Assembly (NCBI GenBank): GCA_021812025.1
Contig: JAKAPD010000002.1
Span: 1 to 24,795, forward strand
Reading direction: 5' to 3'
DNA: 24,795 nucleotides
From: Microcaldota archaeon
Lineage (GTDB): Archaea; Micrarchaeota; Micrarchaeia; Micrarchaeales; Micrarchaeaceae
Notes under the pieces: generated by a model
Told to the model about the DNA's origin: nothing
The model's database searches: none
Seen by the model: only the letters and a program-made list of their open reading frames with translations
In this document: positions 6,970-14,824 of the stretch, in pieces
How positions within the stretch are numbered: the first letter of the stretch is position 1
How the letters are laid out: each line of letters starts with the position of its first letter
Made by a program: the position numbers and the translations under genes

Positions 6970-9900
6970 GTGAAAACTCTAAATCCAAAGAGAATTACCA
7001 CCATAGCTGCTGGAGCAGCTCTATTAGGATTGGGACTTGCAGTGGCAGGCCCTATATCTGGCGCAAGCAACATAGTCTTCGGCAACGCTACTATAATAAG
7101 TAGCAGCGGACAGCCATTGTGGACGATAGTTATCGGATCACAGGCAAAGCCTTCTGACGGTGTTGCCGCGGCAAACATCGCTGCTGCGCTGGGAAACCTT
7201 GCGTACGTGAACGGGCAGCCTGTAACTGCCACGATAAACGCGACAGCTGCGGCCAGCGTGCTGAAGCCAGTCGTGTCATCGAGCTCGTACGCGATAACGG
7301 GCGCACAGGTATGGCTGAACGAGACAGGAACTAGCGTCTCTTCCGGTTCATATGGATTCCAGGCATTGATCGGTTCGGTGCTCAACTTGGGAGTCTACAA
7401 CAACCCAACGAAGGAGAAGTCGCTTCAGTCATCGTCTACATATTCGTATCCAAGAAGCTCTTCGACGATAGCTACGCCGGCGCAGTCTGCATATTCAACA
7501 TATGGGACACCGCCGACTAACGGAAAGAACCCGTCGGCGACAACGACAGGAGGCGGCATTGCCTTCTCATCGTTCTCTGTAGGAACGCAGGACAACATCC
7601 TGAGAATAGGCAACTCGCAGCTCAACTCGCTGCTCAACGGCAACTCTGGGTACAACGGAGAAAGCGAATACATATGGGTGACAGGATTCCCGGTATTCAA
7701 CCAGAAGAACCAGAGCTTCCAGGACGAGGCGGCAGGCGGAGCATATCAGGTAGTGTTCTCATCGCCTATACCTAGATTCAACAGCAACAACGGCGTGAAC
7801 CACGCTTCGATAAGGCTGCTGGGTAGCAACTGGACGATAATCAACTCGACAGGCGTCTCGAGCGTGCCGACTACACAGTCGGTCGCGAACGGAGGCTCGT
7901 TGAGGCTAGCGGCATCGCTCAGCTCACTGACCACTGTCAACATAGGGCAGAACATGTCAAGCGGCCCATTCAAGCTGCAGCTTCTCGACATCGGTCAGCC
8001 GAACGGCGCAGGAACATCTCCGGCATCAATAAACATATATTATAATGGTGCATTGGTTAACGCATCGTATACGATATATCCGGGAAGCACCGTGCAGTTC
8101 AACTACACAGGGCACAAGCTCTTCGTCTTCTGCAACAGCACATTCTTCGGATTGGGCTTCTACCAGAGGTATGGAAAGTTCCAACTCTACAGCAACGTGT
8201 TCAACATAAGCGACGGCAACCCATTCAACGCGACGACCAACCCGGGTTGGCAAGTGTCGCTGTGGTGGACCAACGTCACACAGGTTGCAGGTGGAAAGGG
8301 CAACGGCCTTTACAGCATAGTGCTGATAAACACCTCGCCGACATCCTTGACTCCGGGCCAGTCCCTGAGCTTCATAGAGAGCCCGTCGGTATGGCAGTAC
8401 AAGTTCTTGGGAGACACGCCATCAGTCGCATTCGACCCTGTGACGCTGTCAACATCTGGAGCTGCATCGCCTTCATTGGTGACGTACCAGAACCTTGGAA
8501 CGCAAACGAACGGAGCGCCTACGCTGACTAACATAACGGAAATGGACCAGCAGTTCATAGTCAAGAGCACATTGGCTAGCGCCTTCTCATCTGCGGCAGG
8601 CACGACATCACAGGTAAACTACAACCTGGTGCCTATGCTGTTGAACGGTGCGAGCAACGCAATGACATCCACATCCGGAGGCGCGGCAAACATAATCGGA
8701 GAGAACGTTGTGTTCTCGGACATGAACCCTGGCTCAGGCAACTGGATCAACGCGAACGCGCAGCTTAACGTATACATAACTGGTTACGGCATAAGCGGCA
8801 GCGGAGGTCCTGGAAGCAAGATAAACAACGCCAACCCGGTAGCACCGATAACCTTTACGGCAGGCAACACATTCCTGACGACACCGCTCTGGAACGTAAC
8901 GAACATAAGGTTCGACAGAGTACTTCCTGGCGGAAGCGCAGGCAACGTAGTGGTGAAGATATATCCGGTATACAGCAATGTGGCAACATCAAATGCATAT
9001 GCAACATTGCAGAACACGGGAGTGCCGGCAATACAGTACCAGCAGGGCGCACTGAACTACCTGTCGTTGTCACCGATAACCGCAAACACCGTCAACTACC
9101 AGCCAGCAGGACAGACACCAGTGCCATTCGCACTGCAGCAATTGGCGACACCGGGCGGAGCACCAGGAGCGCAGGCTTACTACACGTTCACGATGAACGA
9201 AATAGCTACGCCTGACCAGACACTGCAGGACCAGGTCGCAATAGCGTTGTTCAACACGACAGCCGGAGTAACATCCACGCCGGTGTTCGCAGTGAACTAC
9301 TCGCTGGGAGGAAACCACAACAACGTGACCTACATCTCGACGCAGGGCGTGACGTTGAACAGCCCAGAGCAGTATGGCCCAATATTCAGGACAGAGCGCG
9401 GTAGCAAGGTCGGTCCATTGACGCAGTATCAGGACACGATAAGCTTTGCGCAGAGCATAGACCAATTGCAGTTTGCAATAGGTCCTGTGTCTGCCAACGC
9501 AGTCACTGGAAGAAGCTACACGTGGTACCCATTGTCGGGCCCAGGATACGCAGTAGGGCAGGCGACAAACATACCTAACGTCAGCATCGCGAAGGTGACG
9601 GCAAACGTGACTGTTGCGCCAGGAGCAACGTACACCATATCGGGATTGAGCAACTTGACATCGCTCATACAGACAAACCCGAAGGTGGTCGATACGCCAG
9701 TGCTCCTCAGCGGACTATCGAGCACAGCGCCGATAGCAATGTTGGACACCCAGGCAGCGGCAAAGCCGGCAAGCAACTACATCTTGATAGGAAGCCACTA
9801 TGTGAACTCGCTTTCAGCACAGCTCGAGAGCCAGTATAACATACAAGAGGCTGCAAGCCCGTCAAGCCAACCCGTAGCTGCACTGTACGGAAACAACAGG

Positions 9901-9987
9901 ATCCTGATAGCTGGCTACTCTGCCAACCAGACGATGTCTGCGGCAAACCAGTTCATACAGGCGCTATACCAGAAGGCAACCGTGTAA
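6970..9987 (+). CDS. S-layer protein
   Basis: From the GTG at 6970 the product is 1005 residues. It begins with a basic end (KTLNPKR), a hydrophobic stretch and a small-residue cleavage region near AVAGPISGA, so it is exported. The beginning (AAANIAAALGNLAY) and the end (NYILIGSHYVNSL, then ILIAGYSANQT) resemble the N- and C-terminal S-layer domains known from methanococcal S-layer proteins. The middle is rich in N, S, T, G and beta-prone sequence. I count about 23 N-X-S/T sequons and a single cysteine in the mature part, so it is probably heavily N-glycosylated and not disulfide-linked. A Ser/Thr/Pro/Tyr-rich low-complexity segment follows the first 130 residues. The divergent aglB gene encodes the likely glycan transferase. 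Tandem TATA boxes, a strong ribosome-binding site, uniform codon choice (AAC strongly preferred for Asn) and a terminator fit a very abundant protein. There is no C-terminal membrane anchor. Confidence 0.88.
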   Translation: MKTLNPKRITTIAAGAALLGLGLAVAGPISGASNIVFGNATIISSSGQPLWTIVIGSQAKPSDGVAAANIAAALGNLAYVNGQPVTATINATAAASVLKPVVSSSSYAITGAQVWLNETGTSVSSGSYGFQALIGSVLNLGVYNNPTKEKSLQSSSTYSYPRSSSTIATPAQSAYSTYGTPPTNGKNPSATTTGGGIAFSSFSVGTQDNILRIGNSQLNSLLNGNSGYNGESEYIWVTGFPVFNQKNQSFQDEAAGGAYQVVFSSPIPRFNSNNGVNHASIRLLGSNWTIINSTGVSSVPTTQSVANGGSLRLAASLSSLTTVNIGQNMSSGPFKLQLLDIGQPNGAGTSPASINIYYNGALVNASYTIYPGSTVQFNYTGHKLFVFCNSTFFGLGFYQRYGKFQLYSNVFNISDGNPFNATTNPGWQVSLWWTNVTQVAGGKGNGLYSIVLINTSPTSLTPGQSLSFIESPSVWQYKFLGDTPSVAFDPVTLSTSGAASPSLVTYQNLGTQTNGAPTLTNITEMDQQFIVKSTLASAFSSAAGTTSQVNYNLVPMLLNGASNAMTSTSGGAANIIGENVVFSDMNPGSGNWINANAQLNVYITGYGISGSGGPGSKINNANPVAPITFTAGNTFLTTPLWNVTNIRFDRVLPGGSAGNVVVKIYPVYSNVATSNAYATLQNTGVPAIQYQQGALNYLSLSPITANTVNYQPAGQTPVPFALQQLATPGGAPGAQAYYTFTMNEIATPDQTLQDQVAIALFNTTAGVTSTPVFAVNYSLGGNHNNVTYISTQGVTLNSPEQYGPIFRTERGSKVGPLTQYQDTISFAQSIDQLQFAIGPVSANAVTGRSYTWYPLSGPGYAVGQATNIPNVSIAKVTANVTVAPGATYTISGLSNLTSLIQTNPKVVDTPVLLSGLSSTAPIAMLDTQAAAKPASNYILIGSHYVNSLSAQLESQYNIQEAASPSSQPVAALYGNNRILIAGYSANQTMSAANQFIQALYQKATV

Positions 9988-10030
9988 ATACACGGTCCTT
10001 TCTTTTCTTTTTTTCTTTTAATTTTTCTTC
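9979..10030 (+). terminator. Transcription terminator of the S-layer gene
   Basis: A perfect 8-bp inverted repeat, ACCGTGTA and TACACGGT (9979-9986 and 9989-9996), is followed directly by a long pyrimidine tract with several T runs (9997-10030). The left arm includes the last sense codons and part of the TAA stop. The two-base spacer means only about six pairs form in RNA. T-rich tracts alone terminate archaeal RNA polymerase, so the tract may be the active part. Confidence 0.7.
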
Positions 10031-10137
10031 TTTTCCTGTTTGTTCCAAGAAATCTTGCGCCAGCACTGCCCTGGAATAAGGGCCCCAAACGCACTTTCAG
10101 GATTTGACGTCGGGATTTATTGCGCAAAATTCAGTCA

Positions 10138-10148
10138 TATATATAAAT
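10138..10148 (+). promoter_or_regulatory. Putative TATA box of the surface-protein pair
   Basis: TATATATAAAT lies about 45 bases upstream of the ATG at 10188. Initiation near 10168-10172 would leave a short leader containing AAGGGCGAG at 10175-10183 as the ribosome-binding site. Confidence 0.55.
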
Positions 10149-10187
10149 GTTCTCTCATATCATTTATAATTGTTCAAGGGCGAGCAG

Positions 10188-12281
10188 ATGAACAATAGAG
10201 TCATACTTCTGGCGCTACTCAGCATGATAATCTTATCAGGCACGGCGTCGGCCTCTACGATGGTCTACGGGAACCTTCCAAAATACGTCCAGGCATATCT
10301 CGGCCAGTACATACCATCAAATGCGGAGGTGGCCGCGAATTTCACACAGCTGAGCCTAGGGCGCGACACCTACCTGCAAATGCAGATAAACGCCACTTCC
10401 GCGCTCCTCATAAACACGACAAACAACACCGCCTCGTTCGTGCTGAATCCTAGCACCGCGGCGAGCGTCCTGCAGCCCGTTCTGATAGCAAAGTACTACC
10501 CGAGCAACGCGGTTATAGGCGCGCTAAAAGCGAACGTATCGGCATTCTACAATGAATCGTCCCCTTTCCTAATAGACTGCCAAAGGGAAACCGGGCAGCT
10601 CATATCAGTGAACCTTACCGGAGGAAACGTCACGATAGCGTGCTCCGCAGAATCGAACTGCAGGAGGGCGCAAAAGGCCTACGGGACCACCGGCTCTTTC
10701 TATGCCGGCCTGCTCAATCTGACGCCGCAATACGGCCTCTACAACAGTTCCATTCAGTTGTTCATCAGGACGCTCGATCGGATGAACCAGAGCAATGCGG
10801 GCGCAAGCCTCACGACAATGCAGAACGTATTGCTCCAGCTGCCCGCAGAGGAATACGCGCTTACGACAAATCCATTGTTTTCGCCGCCGACGAACATAAC
10901 AATATCGCAGATACTCGAGTGCAACGGCTATCCAACGTTCGGGGCCCCGCCGAGCGCATGGTGGTGCAACCAAGTGGGCTACTGCGCTAGGACCAATTTC
11001 ACGCAACAATCTTTCGTCAATATACAGGACATAATGGCGCAGTTGCTCGCGCTCCCGCTCAGCCAGAGCGGCATAAACGACATAGCCGCGAACTACACGA
11101 CAACTGCGCTGCTCTTCTATTCGCCCGTGTACTCTGCAAAGCAGTCGGTCCTGCTCAGGGGATTCTATAATACCACTTATCCGGAATACAACTCGAGCGT
11201 GGCGAACGCCACCGCGCTGCTCTCGAGGCTCAGCAATGCAACGCTCAACGCTTCGCTGAGCAACATAGTGAGCATATACTCCACAATAGAGAAGAATGGC
11301 ATAAACCAGAACATAACCCAGGCCAATGCGACGTTCCAGTCCGCGTTTAGGAACTTCACCAACACGTATAAGAATGCCTCTTCGCAGTTCCTTCCAGTAT
11401 ACCACAACGCGCAGAACAGCACGGCTCTTATAATAATAGACCAGCTCGATTACCAGGGTCCGCCGCCGCCGAACGTCGGGGCGCTGGCTTCAGAGCAGGC
11501 GTACATAAACACGAAACTCAACGCAAAGCTCAACATGAGCGAGGTATCGATGTTCAGCTCCCAGATACGGGCGCTGGCCTCGCAGGCGAGGTCCCTGTCT
11601 GCGCCGGTCACGACGCCTTCGGTGTTGAAGTCGATCGATGGAGGCGCTGTGACTGCCATACTGGCAGGCCAATCCGGCACCATAGCGCAGAAAACCGCAA
11701 GCGCGCCGCTCTGGGCTGCGATAATCTCAATGATACTCGGTATAATAATAGTGCTCGTGATAATAGAATTCACTTACGTGAGACTGAGCAGGAACAGGAG
11801 AATAATAGTCAACAGCAGGGTCAAGAGGGCATGGACCGTAGTGTTCCTGATATTGTTCCTGCTGGTCGTTATATACGCCCTCGGCACATACGCGATCGCA
11901 CAATCCGCAAACGCCTTCCTTCCGGCTTCCGGCTTCATATCCGCTGTGAGCGGCTCGAATACTGTGGTGATCGTGCAGAATCAGACCACAGAGCCGATAA
12001 CGCAGTGCATGGCTTCGCTCAAGGCTACGCTGAACAAGCGCGGTTTCACAGTAGAGACTTTCAATCTCACGGGCTCGTGCATAGGCTCCAGCGGCGCGGT
12101 CATACCGGCAAGCGAATGCTATGACAGCCTTATAGCTTCAGGCTCGCCAATAATCAACGTAAGCTCCTCATCCAATTCGTCGATAGTCTACAGGGGCCTG
12201 TACGGAAACATTTTATATGTTAGCGGGCAACCAATTCAAGGGCCGGCGTGCCTAATCAACACTATGGCAAAAGTAGTGTAA
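10188..12281 (+). CDS. Large membrane-anchored surface protein with C-terminal four-cysteine domain
   Basis: The 697-residue product starts at the ATG after AAGGGCGAG; a TTG 18 bases earlier is less likely. It has a signal peptide (VILLALLSMIIL, then GTASAS), an extracellular part of about 480 residues rich in N-X-S/T sequons with scattered cysteines (a WWCNQVGYC cluster among them), two membrane helices (APLWAAIISMILG onward, then VVFLILFLLVV) separated by a very basic 16-residue loop, and a second external domain of about 120 residues. That last domain has four cysteines spaced 23, 12 and 43 residues apart and resembles the external domain of the next gene. I recognise no named family. Position directly after the S-layer gene suggests a role at the cell surface, perhaps as an S-layer anchor, a role I infer only from context. 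Confidence 0.72.
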   Translation: MNNRVILLALLSMIILSGTASASTMVYGNLPKYVQAYLGQYIPSNAEVAANFTQLSLGRDTYLQMQINATSALLINTTNNTASFVLNPSTAASVLQPVLIAKYYPSNAVIGALKANVSAFYNESSPFLIDCQRETGQLISVNLTGGNVTIACSAESNCRRAQKAYGTTGSFYAGLLNLTPQYGLYNSSIQLFIRTLDRMNQSNAGASLTTMQNVLLQLPAEEYALTTNPLFSPPTNITISQILECNGYPTFGAPPSAWWCNQVGYCARTNFTQQSFVNIQDIMAQLLALPLSQSGINDIAANYTTTALLFYSPVYSAKQSVLLRGFYNTTYPEYNSSVANATALLSRLSNATLNASLSNIVSIYSTIEKNGINQNITQANATFQSAFRNFTNTYKNASSQFLPVYHNAQNSTALIIIDQLDYQGPPPPNVGALASEQAYINTKLNAKLNMSEVSMFSSQIRALASQARSLSAPVTTPSVLKSIDGGAVTAILAGQSGTIAQKTASAPLWAAIISMILGIIIVLVIIEFTYVRLSRNRRIIVNSRVKRAWTVVFLILFLLVVIYALGTYAIAQSANAFLPASGFISAVSGSNTVVIVQNQTTEPITQCMASLKATLNKRGFTVETFNLTGSCIGSSGAVIPASECYDSLIASGSPIINVSSSSNSSIVYRGLYGNILYVSGQPIQGPACLINTMAKVV

Positions 12282-12291
12282 GTGCATTCTT

Positions 12292-12888
12292 ATGGCCAGG
12301 AAGTCAACGCAAAAGAGCGACAAGAAACCTGCAAGGGCGGCGCCTCCTGCAAAGGAAGGGAATGACAAGGAGGAGCACCGGCAAGGCAAAAGCAAGAGGA
12401 ACCTGCTGATCGCCGCTGTTATACTTGCCATAGTTATCGTCGTAGGCATAATGGGCACTGCCATGCTGGGCCAGCCGGGCACCAACACTAATTTCAATGT
12501 GTTCAAGGGGAACTTCGACTCTGCAAGCAACGTTTCCATAATAGTGGGCGATTTCAACAGTTCCGCATATTCGCAGGAGATAAGCTGCGCCGTAAATCTC
12601 GTAGAGATAGTGGTCGGAAGCCAGCAATACCACAAGAACGCCAGCGCCATAGGGTTCTATGTGATGAACCAGACCTCGTGCACATATGAAAAGAACGGCA
12701 TAGGGGGCTTAATAGGCAACTATACCAACACCACGGCGAGCGACTGCCTTAACAGGGCGACACGCTATCCTACAGTATACATAAACTACAGCGCTACGAA
12801 CATAACGAGGATAAGCCCCAACTTCCTGTACTTGTCGGGCAACCAGAACTTCCTGACGCAGTGCGGGATAACATCAGAGATAAGCTAA
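12292..12888 (+). CDS. Small single-pass surface protein with four-cysteine domain
   Basis: The 198-residue protein has a highly charged cytosolic head (1-36), one membrane helix (about 37-58, LLIAAVILAIVIVVGI) and an external domain with four cysteines (C99, C130, C152, C191) and several sequons. The external domain matches the end of the preceding protein in layout: a strand (NVSIIV versus NTVVIV), cysteine, a sequon just before the second cysteine, a third cysteine in A-S-(D/E)-C, a sequon-rich strand, and L-Y-(V/L)-S-G before the last cysteine. It starts 10 bases after the upstream stop, so the two are one operon, and the paired domains suggest that the proteins work together. No function is known to me. 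Confidence 0.72.
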   Translation: MARKSTQKSDKKPARAAPPAKEGNDKEEHRQGKSKRNLLIAAVILAIVIVVGIMGTAMLGQPGTNTNFNVFKGNFDSASNVSIIVGDFNSSAYSQEISCAVNLVEIVVGSQQYHKNASAIGFYVMNQTSCTYEKNGIGGLIGNYTNTTASDCLNRATRYPTVYINYSATNITRISPNFLYLSGNQNFLTQCGITSEIS

Positions 12889-12897
12889 AGCTACTGC

Positions 12898-14097
12898 CTA
12901 TTTCCTGTATTTCAGCAAAGCCGCCACTCCGCCGAAGCCGAGCATTAGCTCCTTCCCGTATTCGCTTTCCTCTGTGATGAAGAACACGTCTATGCCTAGC
13001 CTGTCGGCGAGCTCTATGAGATACTCTATGGCGTCTTTCTCCTTCGTTATCTCGAGCGCGGCCCCGCAGCTGTGCTTTGACTGCCTGCTGTTCCCGACTT
13101 CAATCGCCGTTATCTCCGCATTGTCGCTCGGGCACCTGTAGTGCACCTCGGTCAGCTCCAAGCCCTCGCTGATGATGAGCCTGGTTATGTTGCCCTCTTC
13201 AAGGACCCTCCTGACGTTCTGGTAGCCGCTTACCGCAAGATTGCCGTGCGCCACTTCGCTCAGGAACCTTTCCATAACGTTCCGCTCCTGGACCGCAGCC
13301 TGCTCTTCAAGCACTTCGCGCGACTTTGCAATGAGCTCGCGGACTCCCTGCACTTCGTCGGTATATCCGGTATCGAAGACCCCGAGGACCTTTATCTGGT
13401 AGTTGAGCGCCTTCGCCTTCACGAAGTTTTCCTTTGTGGGCCCCGGGCCGCCGACAAGAAGTCCCTTAAGCTTGAAATCATACTTGGCAAACATGTCGTT
13501 GACGGCCTCGCCCACTCTTGAGTAATAATCCTCTATGCTTTCTATGACCATTCGCTGGAATCTTGCCTGTGACTGGCCTCCTTTGTGCACCTTCGCGTGT
13601 GCGAGCGAATGTATCTTTTTCTCCACGTTGAAATGGGTGCCCTTCAATGTGCCTATCGTCGCGTCCCTGCCATCCATCACGACCAGCGCGTAAACGTCTT
13701 TTATCTCCACCATCGCCTGTATGGGCTCCAGGAGAAACTCGGAATCGCACCTGTATATCTTTGACTTGACCGGGCTCAGCGGCTCCATGGAAAATAGCTG
13801 TATGTTCGGCTTCGCCGCCTCTTTCGATATGTTTCCGGCAAAAACAACAATTCCGTTCTTTGGGACCTCTCTATAGACCTTCAGGTACTGTATTATCTTG
13901 TCGATAGCCCCCTGCACGTTGAGTTTGGTGCTCTTTGACTTTATGTTGGAAGCTTGTCCGCTCTCGTCCTTGAGCTGGCCTGTGACGTCGGAAATCGGAG
14001 TCCCCGGCGGAATGTAGAGGCTGATAAGCTCCGTCCCTGCTCCCCTTATCGACGAAAGCCTCTTGATCTCTTTTTTAATATCATATTCTTTTTTCAT
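12898..14097 (-). CDS. prf1: Peptide chain release factor aRF1
   Basis: aRF1 recognises all three stop codons in the ribosomal A site and triggers release of the finished peptide. The 399-residue protein has all three domains. Domain 1 carries NIKS (about 51-54) and the Y-x-C-x-x-x-F motif (YRCDSEF, 115-121), both for stop-codon reading. Domain 2 carries GGQ (173-175, in KGGQSQARFQR), which acts at the peptidyl-transferase centre. Domain 3, about 275-398, ends in GGVAALLKY. Its minidomain has YRCPSD and a later HSCG, so only two cysteines remain where many relatives have a four-cysteine zinc site. Length fits the archaeal family (about 400-420). The ATG at 14097 gives the expected MKKEYD start; a GTG at 14106 would add three residues. 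It is convergent with the surface-protein operon and lies 35 bases after the vapC-like gene. Confidence 0.96.
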   Translation of the reverse strand: MKKEYDIKKEIKRLSSIRGAGTELISLYIPPGTPISDVTGQLKDESGQASNIKSKSTKLNVQGAIDKIIQYLKVYREVPKNGIVVFAGNISKEAAKPNIQLFSMEPLSPVKSKIYRCDSEFLLEPIQAMVEIKDVYALVVMDGRDATIGTLKGTHFNVEKKIHSLAHAKVHKGGQSQARFQRMVIESIEDYYSRVGEAVNDMFAKYDFKLKGLLVGGPGPTKENFVKAKALNYQIKVLGVFDTGYTDEVQGVRELIAKSREVLEEQAAVQERNVMERFLSEVAHGNLAVSGYQNVRRVLEEGNITRLIISEGLELTEVHYRCPSDNAEITAIEVGNSRQSKHSCGAALEITKEKDAIEYLIELADRLGIDVFFITEESEYGKELMLGFGGVAALLKYRK

Positions 14098-14105
14098 ACT
14101 TAACA

Positions 14106-14120
14106 CTAATTTAAAATTAG
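14106..14120. repeat. Short palindrome before aRF1
   Basis: CTAATTT and AAATTAG flank a single A, a perfect 7-bp inverted repeat nine bases before the aRF1 ATG. It is too close to that start to serve as its TATA box. It may mark the end of the toxin-antitoxin transcript or be a protein-binding site; neither is shown. Confidence 0.35.
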
Positions 14121-14132
14121 ATCAGATTACTG

Positions 14133-14525
14133 CTATATGTTTTCTACGATTTCTACCTGAACATATCCTTTAATTTTTTTCGATAGCTTATTATCAGCGG
14201 TGACCAACGGGACGTCCATCACATTTGCAAAATAGACATATGAAGAATCATAATAGGAGTCATTGATTTTTGAAGTCAGCTTCAATATGCCGTTTTCATG
14301 GCCGTCTATTTTTAAAATAGACATATTTTTCAGCGCGCTTGTTGCAAGGTCCATTAATGTTTCCTGTTCGTCTTCGGTAATCCTTTTATGGAGCGCCCTT
14401 TCTTTCCAAATGATGTTTCCGATTTCAAATCTCGCTAACTCGAGAGTATAGTTGCCAATCAGTTTTCTAATTGTTTCAGGCTTCAGGGCTGTATATATAG
14501 AAGAGGAATCAAACAGGTACTTCAT
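14133..14525 (-). CDS. vapC: PIN-domain toxin, VapC type
   Basis: VapC toxins are Mg-dependent ribonucleases, usually cutting tRNA or rRNA, held inactive by a VapB partner. This 130-residue protein is a full-length PIN domain. The acidic active-site residues are in place: D6 in LFDSSS, E34 in ARFEIGN, an aspartate in YYDSSY and the last in TADNKL. The start overlaps the end of the upstream antitoxin-like gene by four bases, the classic antitoxin-first arrangement. The reading frame is A+T-richer than the flanking aRF1 and serS genes, which fits acquisition by transfer. The target RNA cannot be predicted. Confidence 0.87.
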   Translation of the reverse strand: MKYLFDSSSIYTALKPETIRKLIGNYTLELARFEIGNIIWKERALHKRITEDEQETLMDLATSALKNMSILKIDGHENGILKLTSKINDSYYDSSYVYFANVMDVPLVTADNKLSKKIKGYVQVEIVENI

Positions 14526-14752
14526 CTGCTCGCCCTATCTTCCCTTATGCCTTCGACAACTTCTTCAATGGGTATCTTTTCCAAGATCTTTCTAGCTTTC
14601 TGTGCTTTTTTTACTAAGATCAATGCCTGTTCTCTCTTTAGCTCCTCTTCAAGCCCGACTTTAAACACTTTTGAGGGGCGAATGCCCAAGCGCCTCATCT
14701 TCTGCCTTAGAGTACTTGGTATCTTAGCTGATATTGTAACATATTTCTGCAT
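14522..14752 (-). CDS. vapB: VapB-like antitoxin
   Basis: This 76-residue protein has the start of a ribbon-helix-helix DNA-binding antitoxin (a short strand YVTISAKIP, then a helix LRQKMRRLG, a turn and a second helix) and a charged, helical C-terminal part that would wrap the toxin. It directly precedes and overlaps the PIN toxin gene. As in other such pairs it probably represses its own promoter, which has repeated GTAGTA/TACTAC elements just upstream. The start is well placed for a leaderless mRNA, 25-28 bases after a TATA box. The assignment rests more on position and size than on strong motif matches. Confidence 0.78.
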   Translation of the reverse strand: MQKYVTISAKIPSTLRQKMRRLGIRPSKVFKVGLEEELKREQALILVKKAQKARKILEKIPIEEVVEGIREDRASR

Positions 14753-14774
14753 AGTGGGTATTATGAAACTCTAA

Positions 14775-14784
14775 GTATATAAAT
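14775..14784 (-). promoter_or_regulatory. TATA box of the vapBC-like operon
   Basis: On the minus strand this reads ATTTATATAC and is centred 27-28 bases before the vapB-like ATG, the distance expected if transcription begins at the start codon itself. Confidence 0.65.
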
Positions 14785-14793
14785 CTTACCTAT

Positions 14794-14824
14794 ATACTAC
14801 CTTATAGTAGTATAAAGGTAGTAT
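14794..14824. promoter_or_regulatory. Inverted repeats upstream of vapBC, candidate operator
   Basis: ATACTACCTT (14794-14803) and AAGGTAGTAT (14815-14824) form a perfect 10-bp inverted repeat around 11 bases; a further GTAGTA inside the spacer (14807-14812) pairs equally well with the left arm. Three related half-sites upstream of a toxin-antitoxin promoter suggest an autoregulatory operator. The block also begins directly at the serS stop codon, so a role in ending that transcript is possible. Confidence 0.5.

Noticed and set aside
10055..10127. A long-range inverted repeat TTGCGC ... GCGCAA between S-layer terminator and next promoter
   Set aside because: Only six bases pair across more than 60 bases, and the right copy is self-complementary; chance is a sufficient explanation.
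10605..11405. A 266-codon open frame on the minus strand inside the large surface protein gene
   Set aside because: It is wholly antisense to a gene with signal peptide, sequons and membrane helices, has no recognisable motif and an R/E/Y-rich composition typical of an antisense reading of GC-biased codons.
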